Origin: an uncultured Pseudodesulfovibrio sp.
GTDB lineage: Bacteria; Desulfobacterota; Desulfovibrionia; Desulfovibrionales; Desulfovibrionaceae
DNA: 64,000 nt
Assembly: GCF_963664965.1 (NCBI RefSeq)
Contig: NZ_OY761823.1
Location: forward strand, 1,250,001 to 1,314,000
Direction of reading: 5' to 3'
Shown: positions 1 through 8,493 of the stretch, one piece after another
Numbering within the stretch: position 1 is the first letter of the stretch
How the letters are laid out: each line of letters opens with the position of its first letter
Position numbers and translations under genes: made by a program
The notes under the pieces: model-generated
Database searches by the model: none
The model's input: the letters and a program-made list of their open reading frames with translations, nothing else
What the model was told of the DNA's origin: nothing

Positions 1-303
1 GCACATGCTGCGAAAGCCGTTGTCGTCGTGCATGTAGCTGTTTCTGACCGACGCCGCGAAGCGGTGAGCCACAGGACGTGGCGAATCCAAACGGGCGAAA
101 AAAACGTGACGAGAACTCTTGGTTGGGATTTTGGGGATTCGGCAAGTCTGTGAAGTGAAATGAACTGGCCGCCAGGGGGAATTAACACTGCGTGGTGCTG
201 CTTGTTTGTGTCGAAACATCCTGTAAAATGGCGGAGGCTTGTTGTATCGAGCGGAAGTGTGCTATGGAAAAAAATCCCGAATTTTAGAACTATGGAGGTT
301 CAA

Positions 304-762
304 GTGGGCAAAAGGAAGATAAGCGTCAAGGGAATGAAGACCAAGAAAGAAGCGATCGCGGCACTCAAGGAACTGCTCGCCAGCCTTGAGTCGGGTAAGG
401 TTACCATTGAGGACGGCAAGGAAACACTTGATATCGGCGTGCCTGATGAACTGGAGTGCGCGGTAAAGGGAAAGATCAAGGGCAAGGGGCCGAAGGTCAA
501 GCTGACGTATCGGCTGAGCTGGAAACAGGCCGACAACGTGCCTGCGGCCAAGCCTGACGCTACGCCCGCCAAGAAGGCTGCGGCCAAGACGCCTGCCAAG
601 AAGGCCGAGGCCAAGACTCCGGCAAAGAAGGCGCCCGCCAAGAAAGCTCCTGCGAAAAAGGCGGCTGCCAAAAAAGCCGAACCCAAGAAACCGGCAGCCA
701 AGAAAGCTGCACCCAAAAAGACAACCGCCAAGTCTGCCGCGAAAAAGGCTGCTGACAAGTAA
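304..762 (+). CDS. amphi-Trp domain protein with histone H1-like Lys/Ala tail
   Basis: The first ~75 residues match the amphi-Trp domain: a helix (AIAALKELLASLESGKV) followed by short strands ending in YRLSWKQ. The last ~75 residues are an Ala/Lys/Pro tail built from repeated PAKK/AAKK units, like the tails of histone H1-like bacterial proteins. GTG at 304 is chosen because GGAGG (294-298) lies 5 bases before it; an ATG at 292 overlaps that ribosome site and is less likely. The tail suggests binding to DNA or another polyanion (inference). The molecular role of amphi-Trp domains is not well established. No operon partner; the YciI gene follows separately. Confidence 0.8.
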   Translation: MGKRKISVKGMKTKKEAIAALKELLASLESGKVTIEDGKETLDIGVPDELECAVKGKIKGKGPKVKLTYRLSWKQADNVPAAKPDATPAKKAAAKTPAKKAEAKTPAKKAPAKKAPAKKAAAKKAEPKKPAAKKAAPKKTTAKSAAKKAADK

Positions 763-875
763 AGAACAGAAAACGTTCGTTTTTGACAACGGAAGTGGAG
801 GGCTGTAGGTCGGTGCTGCATGGAAGCTCATGGTTGTGAGCGTCCACGAACTAACCGCAGCAAGGACATGCCTTT

Positions 876-1166
876 ATGTTTATAGTCACCCTCACTTACG
901 TTGTGTCTCTGGAAACCGTTGATTCGTATCTCGATGAGCATATCGCCTTTTTGAAGCAGCAGTACGCCGAGGGCGTTTTTTTGGCGTCTGGCCGGAAGGT
1001 CCCTCGGACCGGCGGAGTCATTCTTGCCCGGAGTGAGTCGGAAGAGAAGCTGAATGCCGTGCTTGAACAGGATCCGTTCAAGCGAAACGGCGTTGCCGAA
1101 TACTCGGTTGCCGAGTTTGTGCCGTCCATGACTGCTGACGGACTGGAAGGCCTTTTGGAACAATAG
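876..1166 (+). CDS. YciI family protein
   Basis: A 96-residue protein with the YciI-like ferredoxin fold pattern: an N-terminal strand (MFIVTLTYVV), a helix containing the usual His (DEHIAFLKQQ), a strand with LASGRK, and a C-terminal YSVAEFVPS strand. Length is normal for the family. YciI-like proteins are small enzymes or binding proteins of mostly unknown substrate, so no reaction is assigned. AAGGA at 862-866 precedes the ATG. It is transcribed towards glnS, and the two share a bidirectional terminator at 1191-1208. Confidence 0.8.
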   Translation: MFIVTLTYVVSLETVDSYLDEHIAFLKQQYAEGVFLASGRKVPRTGGVILARSESEEKLNAVLEQDPFKRNGVAEYSVAEFVPSMTADGLEGLLEQ

Positions 1167-1190
1167 TCTTGATAGGGTAGAAAGCAAAAA

Positions 1191-1208
1191 AGGCCGCATC
1201 TGCGGCCT
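1191..1208. terminator. bidirectional rho-independent terminator (yciI/glnS)
   Basis: A perfect 7-bp stem AGGCCGC/GCGGCCT with a 4-base loop, preceded by a run of A and followed by a run of T. It can therefore terminate both convergent genes. Confidence 0.9.
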
Positions 1209-1241
1209 TTTTTGTTTTTATCGGCAATGAATCGTTTGGGT

Positions 1242-3017
1242 CTAGAGTCCCAGCTTCTTTTTCAGCTTGCCCCATGAGTCGCGCAGGGTGGCGGTGCGGT
1301 TGAAGACAAGCTTCTCGCCGGAGACGTGGTCCTTGCTGTCGGCACAGAAGTACCCGGTGCGTTCAAACTGGAAGTTGGTGCCCGGAGCCATTTCGGCGAT
1401 GGCCGGTTCCACCCAGCATTCGGGCAGGATTTCCAGCGAGTTCGGGTCCACGTAGTCCACGAAGGTCTTGCCCTCTTCCGGGGCGTTGGGGTTCTCGCAG
1501 GAAAACAGGTTGGTATAGTTGCGTATCTCGGCCTTGACGCCGTGGGTGGCGGAGACCCAGTGCATGGTTCCCTTGACCTTGCGTCCGCCTTCAAGCCAGC
1601 CGCCCTTGGTTTCGGGATCGTAGGTGGCGCGGATTTCCGTGATGTTGCCGTCGGCGTCCTTTTCGTAGCCGGTGCAGGTCACGTAGTAGGCGGCGCGCAG
1701 CCGGACTTCGCGGCCCGGGCCCATGCGGAAGAACTTTTTCGGCGGTTCTTCCATGAAGTCGGCGCGTTCAATCCAGAGTTCGCGGGTGAACGGAACTTTC
1801 CGGGTGCCGTAGGATGTCTCTTCAGGATGCAGGGGGACTTCGAATTCGTCCACCTGGTCTTCGGGATAGTTTTCAATGATGAGTTTGACCGGGTCCACAA
1901 CGCCCATGTAGCGCGGGGCGCGGTCGTTGAGGTCCTGACGGACGCAGTGCTCGAGCAGGGCGTATTCGACCGTGGAGTCGGCCTTTGCCACACCGATGCG
2001 GTCACAGAAATCGCGGATGGATTCCGGGGTGTAGCCGCGTCGGCGGAAGCCGGAAATGGTGGGCATGCGCGGATCGTCCCATCCGGAGACATGGCCTTCC
2101 TGTACGAGCTGGATGAGCTTGCGCTTGGAAAGCACGGTGCCGGTGATGTTAAGGCGGGCGAATTCGTACTGGTACGGACGCTGGTTGAATCCGGGCAGTG
2201 CGGCCAGTTCATTGTATATGGCCTCGTTCTCTCCGAAGAGTTCCGGCTGCTTCAAACCTTCCATGAGCGTGTCGACGCACCAGTCGTACACCGGGCGGTT
2301 GTTCTCGAATTCCAGCGTGCAGATGGAGTGGGTGATGCCCTCGATGGCGTCGGACAGGCCGTGGGTGAAATCGTACATGGGGTAGATGCACCATGCGTCG
2401 CCGGTCCGATGGTGATCGGCGTGCTTGATGCGGTACAGCGCGGGGTCGCGCAGCATGATGTTGGCGGCGGCCATGTCGATCTTGCCGCGCAGGATGCACT
2501 CGCCGTCTTTCATCTCGCCCGCCCGCATCTTGCGGAACAGTTCGAGGTTCTCCTCCGGTGTCCTGTCGCGGTACGGGGATTCGACTCCCGGCTCCTTGAG
2601 GGTGCCGCGGTTCGTGCGGATTTCGTCGGCGGTCTGGTGATCGATGTAGGCCTTGCCCATCTTGATGAAGAGTTCGGCGATGAAGTAGAGCTTTTCGAAG
2701 TAGTCGGAGGCAAAGGGGTTGGCATCCCATTCGAACCCGAGCCATTCGACATCTTCGCGGATGGAGTCCACGTACTCGACGTCTTCCTTGACCGGGTTGG
2801 TGTCGTCGAATCGAAGGTTGCACTTGCCTGCGTAGTCACGGGCGACGCCGAAATTCAGACAGATGGACTTGGCATGGCCGATGTGCAGGTAGCCGTTCGG
2901 CTCCGGGGGAAAACGGGTATGGACGCGGCCAGCGTACTTGCCCGTTTCGTTATCTTTTTCGATGATGGTACGGATGAAATCCTTGCCCTTTTCCGGGGTC
3001 TCTGGCGTGTTGCTCAT
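1242..3017 (-). CDS. glnS: glutaminyl-tRNA synthetase
   Basis: A class I aminoacyl-tRNA synthetase that charges tRNA-Gln with glutamine. The 591-residue product has [18 protein letters not shown] (HIGH motif, about residues 35-52), the LRFDDTNP segment typical of GlnRS/GluRS, and VLSKRK as the KMSKS-type loop (about residue 295), followed by the C-terminal anticodon-binding beta-barrels. GlnRS rather than GluRS is indicated by the length and by the C-terminal region. The start has AAGGA eight bases upstream. Presence of GlnRS means glutaminylation need not depend on GatCAB in this organism (inference). It stands alone as a transcription unit. Confidence 0.97.
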   Translation of the reverse strand: MSNTPETPEKGKDFIRTIIEKDNETGKYAGRVHTRFPPEPNGYLHIGHAKSICLNFGVARDYAGKCNLRFDDTNPVKEDVEYVDSIREDVEWLGFEWDANPFASDYFEKLYFIAELFIKMGKAYIDHQTADEIRTNRGTLKEPGVESPYRDRTPEENLELFRKMRAGEMKDGECILRGKIDMAAANIMLRDPALYRIKHADHHRTGDAWCIYPMYDFTHGLSDAIEGITHSICTLEFENNRPVYDWCVDTLMEGLKQPELFGENEAIYNELAALPGFNQRPYQYEFARLNITGTVLSKRKLIQLVQEGHVSGWDDPRMPTISGFRRRGYTPESIRDFCDRIGVAKADSTVEYALLEHCVRQDLNDRAPRYMGVVDPVKLIIENYPEDQVDEFEVPLHPEETSYGTRKVPFTRELWIERADFMEEPPKKFFRMGPGREVRLRAAYYVTCTGYEKDADGNITEIRATYDPETKGGWLEGGRKVKGTMHWVSATHGVKAEIRNYTNLFSCENPNAPEEGKTFVDYVDPNSLEILPECWVEPAIAEMAPGTNFQFERTGYFCADSKDHVSGEKLVFNRTATLRDSWGKLKKKLGL

Positions 3018-3221
3018 GTCGTTTCCTTGCTCTGTCCTGATCTGCGTATTTCAGTCCCTTATCAGGGATGTATATCGATTTGTGGGCGAAAGGGAAAATG
3101 ATAATTCCCGTCGGGTCATGGAGATACGGGAAAAGCGCATGACGGTCAACGCACGGTGCAGGGCGGGAAGGCGAGGTGATGGCGCTGGACGCACTGTCTT
3201 TGTCTCTGCTATTATGATTCG

Positions 3222-4016
3222 ATGCTGCAACAGTATTTAATCGGTCTCTGTGCCATTGCCTGGTTTACGGTGTTTGGCGTTGTTTCGCCATGTCTTGCCG
3301 ACACTGTAAGAATCGGTATTGGCTCGGACCTGGCTCCGTATGTCTTTTCGAAGCCGCGTGTCGGGTTGGAGGTGGAAATCATTCGGGAGGCGCTTCGGGC
3401 CGCCGGTCATGAAGCTGATTTCGTCTTTCTGCCGAATATGCGTTTTACCATTGAGTTTGCACAGGGCAACGTTGACGGGATTGCGGTGAATACCGAGTTT
3501 GATCTGGCAGCGGATTCCGGGCGTCCGTCGTTTGGGTCCAGAACAACGGTTGTGTATAATAATTACGCAATCTTTTTGAAGAAAAGAAAAATTTCCGTTA
3601 ACTCGATTGCCGATTTGGCTGGATTGAACGTGCTTGGCTTCAACAATGCGACCAAGTTTCTTGAGCCTGAGTTTGCGGCATTGATGGAAGATAATCCGTT
3701 GTATTTGGAAGTGACGGATCAATCCCGTCAGGTGTTGATGCTGTTCAATAAACGGGTGGATGTGGTTGTGGCCGACAAGCTTATTTTCAACTACTGGCTG
3801 ACGCGCCTGATCCGGCTGGGGGCCGTTGAACTGCTGGACATGAGAAAGCGTCTTGAGTTCGCACGGATATTCGCCCCGGCTCCGCGAAGTGTGCAGTTTG
3901 CGGACCAGACGTTGCGGGATGATTTTGACCGGGGGTTGTCAGAGATCATCCGGAACGGCTTGCGGGATGCAATCGAAAACCGGTACGGCGGAGTGGGCGT
4001 ATGGGGGCGACTGTGA
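3222..4016 (+). CDS. periplasmic amino-acid-type solute-binding protein (SBP_bac_3-like)
   Basis: A 264-residue protein with an N-terminal signal peptide ending near CLADTVRIG, then a type II periplasmic binding fold: RIGIGSDLAPYVF at the start, GLEVEIIREALRAAG, and a hinge region near NSIADLAGLNVLGF. No ABC permease or ATPase is nearby, so it is an orphan binding or sensing protein with unknown ligand. The ATG at 3222 has no obvious Shine-Dalgarno sequence; a TATTAT sequence just upstream could be a -10 box with a very short leader. A downstream remnant of a similar protein (4493-4651) suggests local duplication and decay of this family. Confidence 0.75.
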   Translation: MLQQYLIGLCAIAWFTVFGVVSPCLADTVRIGIGSDLAPYVFSKPRVGLEVEIIREALRAAGHEADFVFLPNMRFTIEFAQGNVDGIAVNTEFDLAADSGRPSFGSRTTVVYNNYAIFLKKRKISVNSIADLAGLNVLGFNNATKFLEPEFAALMEDNPLYLEVTDQSRQVLMLFNKRVDVVVADKLIFNYWLTRLIRLGAVELLDMRKRLEFARIFAPAPRSVQFADQTLRDDFDRGLSEIIRNGLRDAIENRYGGVGVWGRL

Positions 4017-4038
4017 ACCTGAAAAATGAGGTGTCTCA

Positions 4039-4500
4039 ATGAATGAAACCATCTTTGCCGACTCCACGCCCTCTGACGAGGAGTACGCCGCATGCATCGG
4101 TAACAATGTCCATTTTTATCTGCCCAAGTTCAGGCGATACGCCCTGACCCCGACGAATTTCCACGGCGGCTGGAATTGGCCCGCATTCTTTTTCGGATGC
4201 TGGTGGTTTTTGTATCGCAAGATGTATTTCTGGGCGCTGATCGCGTTTATCACCCTGTGTATTCCGTATTTTCAACTGCTCTTCATGATCGGCTGGGGCG
4301 TGGCTGCCAATCATCTTTATTTCCGGCATGTGAACAGCCGGATGGATGAGCTGCGCGGAGTGCAGGGGCGTGCGTTCATGCAATGCCTTTACGAGAGCGG
4401 GGGAGTGCACGGATGGGTGCCGTGGGTCGCCTTTTTCGTGTCCGGCGGATTTGTCCTGATGATCCTGCTTGGTGTCGTTAGTCTGGCCCTGCTTATTTAA
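4039..4500 (+). CDS. DUF2628 family membrane protein
   Basis: A 153-residue protein with a polar N-terminus followed by hydrophobic stretches (WPAFFFGCWWFLYRK, YFWALIAFITLCIPYF, and a C-terminal VLMILLGVVSLALLI). The NWPAFFFGCWWFLYRKMY region followed by a GWG segment is characteristic of DUF2628 inner-membrane proteins, whose function is unknown. It sits 22 bases after the preceding binding-protein gene and may be co-transcribed. Its stop codon overlaps the stop of a minus-strand gene remnant. Confidence 0.75.
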   Translation: MNETIFADSTPSDEEYAACIGNNVHFYLPKFRRYALTPTNFHGGWNWPAFFFGCWWFLYRKMYFWALIAFITLCIPYFQLLFMIGWGVAANHLYFRHVNSRMDELRGVQGRAFMQCLYESGGVHGWVPWVAFFVSGGFVLMILLGVVSLALLI

Positions 4501-4651
4501 CGGCTGATTCTTTTGAGGCGAGAGCCTTGAAAGAGTTCTTGATGATGCGGTCAAAGGTGCCGTTGTCCCTGAGTCGTCGAGCGGCCTTGTCGATTTCTCC
4601 TCTTCGGGGCATCAATGGTGACTGTTGCGAGATGACGAAGTGGACCGGCAT
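4493..4651 (-). pseudogene. remnant: C-terminal end of a solute-binding protein
   Basis: On the minus strand a 52-codon stretch reads MPVHFVISQQSPLMP, then GEIDKAARRLRDNGTFDRII and a short tail to a TAA at 4493-4495. This resembles the C-terminal lobe end of SBP_bac_3-type binding proteins (VHFVISKKSP... followed by a helix with a GTFD-type motif). An in-frame TGA lies five codons upstream of the first Met, and the N-terminal two-thirds is not recognisable in any frame up to 4840. I infer a decayed copy; a real short gene is unlikely. Confidence 0.55.
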
Positions 4652-4840
4652 GATCGTGTCGTGTCACCGGAACATGCCTCATTGCAGTGACATGTTCTTA
4701 GAAAGCCAAACTTTGCGACGGGTTGCCCGGTTTTTGCCGGTTGAGGACGGCAACCGTTTGCCGAAAGCGGCGTTGACCCGAGGCGAACAGTTGCGTAGCC
4801 TGCCGTATTTCATGAAAACCATCCTTCGGAGAGCTGAGAT

Positions 4841-7279
4841 ATGTCAGACGTCAAGCATGCGTTCGGGACTCTTGAGCCCTGTATCGATTTCGGGGCCATA
4901 ACCGGTCTTTTCGAAAAGGCACATGCCGAGGGCCGGGATACGCTTTTCGAGCTTGAAGTATACGGCCTGCTGCGCGATTCCGGGGCCGAGACTCCGCCGA
5001 GAAACCTGCTCCTTTCCAGAGGGCTGCGTCCGACGGATGAGGAACTTGCCGTGCTGCCGGGGGACAGGGTCGTGCTCAAGGTCGTTTCGCCGAACATCAT
5101 CCACAAGACGGAAGTCGGCGGCGTGCGTGTGGTGGAGAACTCGCCGGACCGGATTCGCTCGGCGTGGCGGCGCATGCTGTACGAAGTGCCCGAGAATTTT
5201 GCCGCCATGATCGAGCGCAGTCCGGCCATGACGCCCGAGGCCTATGCCGGATTGACCGGCGATGCGCTTGTCTCTGCCATTTCCCGTGATGTGCTGGGCG
5301 TGCTGCTTGTCGAGTTCATGCAGCCGGATTCCCAGGCGTTCGGTAATGAACTGATTGTCGGTATGCGGCGGACACGAGAGTTCGGCATGGTGCTCGGAGC
5401 CGGTATCGGCGGCACGGATGCGGAGCTGTATGCCGAACGGTTCCGCAAGGGACAGGCCGGGGTGGTTTCCTCTACTTCGCTGACGGACGGCGAGACGTTT
5501 TTCGAGTTGTTTCGCAAGACGCTGTCCTACAAGAAGCTCGCCGGACTGACGCGCGGCCAGCGGCGCATCGTCACTGACGAGCAGCTGGTCGAATGCTTTT
5601 CCTCTTTCATCGACATGGCGAATTATTATTCTCCTGAAAATCCGGATGCCCCGTTCATCATCGAGGAGCTTGAGATCAATCCCTTTGCCTATGCGGACTA
5701 TCTCATGGTGCCGCTTGACGGCATGTGCCGTTTTTCCCGTCCGGGAACGCTGCCTGCTCCGCGTCCGGTCGAGAAGATCGGCAACCTGCTGCATCCGGAG
5801 ACCCTCGGCATCATCGGCGTGTCGTCGTCACGCATGAATTTCGGGCGGATCATTCTCAAGAACGTACTCGACGCGGGATTTGCTGCGGAGAACGTCGTCA
5901 TCATCCGTCCCGGTGAGGAGGAGATCGACGGGGTGCGGTGCGTGCCTTCTCTTGATGCGCTGGATCGCAAGCTCGACCTGTTCGTGGTGGCCGTGGGCGC
6001 GGAGCAGGTTCCCGGTCTGGTGGACGAGGTGATCGCACAGGAGTGCGCCGAGTCGGTCATGCTTATTCCCGGAGGGCTTGGCGAGACAGCGGAAAGCGAG
6101 GAGCGGGCGCGAAACGTGGTGGAGAAAATCAACACCGCGCATGTTCAGGGCGGCGGGCCGGTTTTTCTCGGCGGCAACTGCATGGGCGTGATATCCCGTC
6201 CCGGTTCCTATGATACGTGGTTCATCCCCAAGGAGAAGCTGCCGGAACTGCCTGCCGGAAAACACCATCGAGCCGCATTCATTTCACAGTCGGGTGCGTT
6301 CATGCTGACCCGGCTTTCCCAATGCCCCATGCTGGACCCTGCCTACATGATTTCCGTGGGCAACCAGACCGACCTGACGCTTGGCGACATGGTGACATGG
6401 TTTGCCGGGAGCGACGAAGTGGACGTCATCGCCATTTATGCCGAGGGATTCAACGACATGGACGGGCTGGACTTCTGCCGTGCCGTGCGCCGAGCCGTTC
6501 TGGCCGGGAAGGATGTGATATTTTACAAGGCGGGGCGTACGCCCGAGGGCAAGACGGCGACCAGCGGGCACACGGCGTCCCTTGCGGGCGATTATGTGGT
6601 GTGCGAGGCGTGCGTCAGGCAGGCCGGGGCCATCGTCGCCAAGTCGTTTACCGAGTTCGAAAACCTGTTCATGCTCGCCGAGCGGCTGCATTGCAAGACC
6701 ATCCTCGGCAACCGGCTGGCGGTCATGTCCGGGGCGGGATTCGAGGCGGTGGGCATGGCTGATTCCATTCATTCGGATGATTACCGCATGGAGCTGGCTC
6801 CCTTGTCGCCCGACACCGTGACCCGGCTTGAACGGCTGTTCGTGGAGAAACGTCTCGATTCGCTCGTGACCGTCACCAACCCGCTCGACATCACTCCCGG
6901 CGCGGATGATCATGTCCATGCCGAAGTGGTGCGGTTGTTCGCTGAGGATAAGCGTATCGACGCGATTGTTGCGGGGCTTGTTCCCATGTCGCCGGTCATG
7001 CGTACGCTGGCTGATCCGGAGAATGCGGCATTCGATTTCGAGGATGAACGATCCATTGCGGCGCGTTTCGCGGAACTTCTGCCCACGCTTGATACGCCGG
7101 TGGTCGGGGTTGTGGATGGCGGGCGGCAGTATGACCCGTTGGTGGACAGGCTCAAGGAGGCCGGACTGTGTACGTTCCGCACGTCGGATCAGGCCGTGGC
7201 CGCTATTGCCCGGTACATTGCCGGACGCTTGAATGCGGAAAGAATCCGCCGGAAGGGCCGGGGGATCAGTAAACGCTGA
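4841..7279 (+). CDS. ADP-forming acyl-CoA (acetate-CoA ligase type) synthetase, beta-alpha fusion
   Basis: An 812-residue fusion of the two ADP-forming acetyl-CoA synthetase parts. The N-terminal third is an ATP-grasp (beta) domain with LKVVSPNIIHKTEVGGVRV and ending near IIEELEINPFAY. Next comes a CoA-binding Rossmann domain (LGIIGVSSSRMNFGRIILKN), then the succinyl-CoA-ligase-like domain with the phospho-histidine motif SGHTASLAGDY. Such enzymes convert acyl-CoA, ADP and phosphate to acid, CoA and ATP, or the reverse. The acyl substrate is not evident from sequence. The beta-first order differs from the more familiar alpha-first fusions. The 3' end overlaps the convergent binding-protein gene by 14 bases. 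Confidence 0.85.
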   Translation: MSDVKHAFGTLEPCIDFGAITGLFEKAHAEGRDTLFELEVYGLLRDSGAETPPRNLLLSRGLRPTDEELAVLPGDRVVLKVVSPNIIHKTEVGGVRVVENSPDRIRSAWRRMLYEVPENFAAMIERSPAMTPEAYAGLTGDALVSAISRDVLGVLLVEFMQPDSQAFGNELIVGMRRTREFGMVLGAGIGGTDAELYAERFRKGQAGVVSSTSLTDGETFFELFRKTLSYKKLAGLTRGQRRIVTDEQLVECFSSFIDMANYYSPENPDAPFIIEELEINPFAYADYLMVPLDGMCRFSRPGTLPAPRPVEKIGNLLHPETLGIIGVSSSRMNFGRIILKNVLDAGFAAENVVIIRPGEEEIDGVRCVPSLDALDRKLDLFVVAVGAEQVPGLVDEVIAQECAESVMLIPGGLGETAESEERARNVVEKINTAHVQGGGPVFLGGNCMGVISRPGSYDTWFIPKEKLPELPAGKHHRAAFISQSGAFMLTRLSQCPMLDPAYMISVGNQTDLTLGDMVTWFAGSDEVDVIAIYAEGFNDMDGLDFCRAVRRAVLAGKDVIFYKAGRTPEGKTATSGHTASLAGDYVVCEACVRQAGAIVAKSFTEFENLFMLAERLHCKTILGNRLAVMSGAGFEAVGMADSIHSDDYRMELAPLSPDTVTRLERLFVEKRLDSLVTVTNPLDITPGADDHVHAEVVRLFAEDKRIDAIVAGLVPMSPVMRTLADPENAAFDFEDERSIAARFAELLPTLDTPVVGVVDGGRQYDPLVDRLKEAGLCTFRTSDQAVAAIARYIAGRLNAERIRRKGRGISKR

Positions 7280-8042
7280 ACGGGAAATACTTTCGGCTGA
7301 TGATGGAGTATTCTCCGTTTGCCCGAATGCTCCTGAGGGCATTGTTCAGGGCGATCAGCAGAGCCTTGTTGCCCTTTTTTACCGCGATATGCGCCGGAGC
7401 GTAGGTGAATTGCGTTTCGGTCAATGCCGGCCCAATGATGTCGCAGTGCTGTCCCTTGTCGCTCTTGAGGAATTCGAGACCTGCCAGCAGCGGCGTCAGG
7501 CAGAGGTCTGCGCGTTCCTCGGCAACGGCGAGAAAACCCTCTTCCATTGAGGGATATCCTCTGACTGTGGCGACCTTGCCGTAGACTTTTTTCAGGTAGG
7601 CGAGCTGGGCTGTCCCTTCCTGCGATACCAAGGTCTTGCCTGTCATGGCTGCAGCGGAAGTGTCGTTGCTCATCTCCTTTCTGCCGATGAACCCGGTTTT
7701 CGACCGCAGGTAGTAGTCCGTGAAATCCGCAAATTCGAGCCGTTCGGGTTTGACGGCCATGCAGGCCACGATGGCGTCATAATCGCCTGCCGAGAGCCGG
7801 GGGAGCATGTCGTCCCATGCCACGCTGACTATTTCGCACCGGACGCCCATGCTTGCTGCCAGAGCCTTGGCTATGTCCACGTTGAACCCGTCCATTTCCC
7901 CTTTTTCATTCTTGAAGCTGTAAGGAGGGTAATGGTCTTCCACCGCCACCCGCAGCGGCGGTTCGGCAAAAGCGGCTGTTGTAAAAAAGGTGAGAATAAA
8001 AAGGATGAATGCGAAAAAGGCAAAATCAAGTCGTCTTGGCAT
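7266..8042 (-). CDS. periplasmic amino-acid-type solute-binding protein
   Basis: A 258-residue protein with a signal peptide ending at TAAFAEPPL and a clear SBP_bac_3 fold: LRVAVEDHYPPYSFKNEKGE, GFNVDIAKALAASMGV, WDDMLPRLSAGDYDAIVACM and PERLEFADFTDYYL are the standard family blocks. It is probably periplasmic and binds an amino acid or related small polar ligand. No transporter genes adjoin it, so it may work with a remote permease or as a sensor input. Its last codons overlap the 3' end of the convergent acyl-CoA synthetase gene, and no separate terminator is visible. Confidence 0.85.
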   Translation of the reverse strand: MPRRLDFAFFAFILFILTFFTTAAFAEPPLRVAVEDHYPPYSFKNEKGEMDGFNVDIAKALAASMGVRCEIVSVAWDDMLPRLSAGDYDAIVACMAVKPERLEFADFTDYYLRSKTGFIGRKEMSNDTSAAAMTGKTLVSQEGTAQLAYLKKVYGKVATVRGYPSMEEGFLAVAEERADLCLTPLLAGLEFLKSDKGQHCDIIGPALTETQFTYAPAHIAVKKGNKALLIALNNALRSIRANGEYSIISRKYFPFSVY

Positions 8043-8103
8043 GGCGGCTCTCTTGGGTTTAATTGACTTTTAGCAGATATTTGTCCGATCGAAAAGTTCA
8101 TGT

Positions 8104-8141
8104 AAAAGCCCGCTTCGGAAAGGCTGTTTTCCAAAGCGGGC
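8104..8141 (-). terminator. rho-independent terminator of the 39-residue gene
   Basis: On the minus strand, GCCCGCTT pairs with AAGCGGGC, the stem continues through GGAAA/TTTCC, and TTTT follows. Confidence 0.75.
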
Positions 8142-8165
8142 ATTGGGTTGACGTCGGTATCATGG

Positions 8166-8285
8166 TTACTTGTCTTCGTCGTTCTGACTTTTTTCGTCCT
8201 TGCTCTCGGTGTATGTTTCGTCCCACAAGCCACAGCTGTCGGAAATACAGGAGAGACACGGTCCGGGGTAATCCATGTTGGGCAT
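8166..8285 (-). CDS. 39-residue cysteine-containing protein, Fur-controlled
   Basis: A very short gene: MPNMDYPGPCLSCISDSCGL and then an acidic, Lys/Glu/Asp-rich tail. Three cysteines are spaced C-x2-C-x4-C near the N-terminus, which could bind iron or zinc (inference). Support for a real gene is strong for its size: GGAGG five bases before the ATG, a consensus promoter with an embedded Fur box at 8368-8396, and a rho-independent terminator at 8104-8141. I do not recognise the family. The setting suggests a role in the iron-starvation response. Confidence 0.7.
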   Translation of the reverse strand: MPNMDYPGPCLSCISDSCGLWDETYTESKDEKSQNDEDK

Positions 8286-8367
8286 GAGAGCCTCCGATTG
8301 TTTGGTATGTCGAGGACCGGTCAAGCCTGTCGGCGACCAGTCACATATTTTCTTGCTCTGTATTTTT

Positions 8368-8386
8368 GATAATAATAATCATTTTC
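8368..8386 (-). promoter_or_regulatory. Fur box
   Basis: GATAATAATAATCATTTTC matches 17 of 19 bases of the classical Fur box GATAATGATAATCATTATC. It fills the spacer and covers the -10 box of the promoter for the 39-residue gene, the usual position for iron-dependent repression. Confidence 0.8.
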
Positions 8387-8396
8387 AAATTGTCAA
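8369..8396 (-). promoter_or_regulatory. sigma-70 type promoter of the 39-residue gene
   Basis: On the minus strand TTGACA (8391-8396) is followed after 16 bases by TATTAT (8369-8374). Transcription would begin about 75-80 bases before the start codon at 8285. Confidence 0.75.
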
Positions 8397-8439
8397 GGTG
8401 TCATCTGAAAAAGCAGGCGAAGTTTTCGATTGAAACGTG

Positions 8440-8472
8440 AAAAAAGCCCGGAGGAGAATTCCTTCGGGCTTT
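8440..8472 (-). terminator. rho-independent terminator of the TPR gene
   Basis: A 13-bp stem (AAAGCCCGGAGGA with TCCTTCGGGCTTT, one G-T pair), 4-base loop, and a T run on the minus strand directly after the stem. It lies just past the stop codon of the TPR gene. Confidence 0.85.
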
Positions 8473-8493
8473 CATTGTTTGCGGAACAGAAAA

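Noticed and set aside
1-130. Minus-strand reading with VRNSYMHDDNGFRSM, reminiscent of sulfatase-modifying factor C-termini
   Set aside because: No start codon or N-terminal part can lie upstream because that region is occupied; the match is too short to support a gene.
580-760. Tandem DNA repeat in the Lys/Ala tail as a CRISPR or minisatellite
   Set aside because: The repetition follows the protein-level PAKK/AAKK pattern; unit length varies and there are no spacers.
1326-3101. 591-codon open frame antisense to glnS
   Set aside because: It mirrors glnS codon structure, a common effect of G+C-rich third positions; the product has no domain and glnS is certain.
4527-4901. Plus-strand frame running from the decayed binding-protein region into the acyl-CoA synthetase gene
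   Set aside because: No recognisable domain, no ribosome site, and it overlaps the start of a certain gene in another frame.
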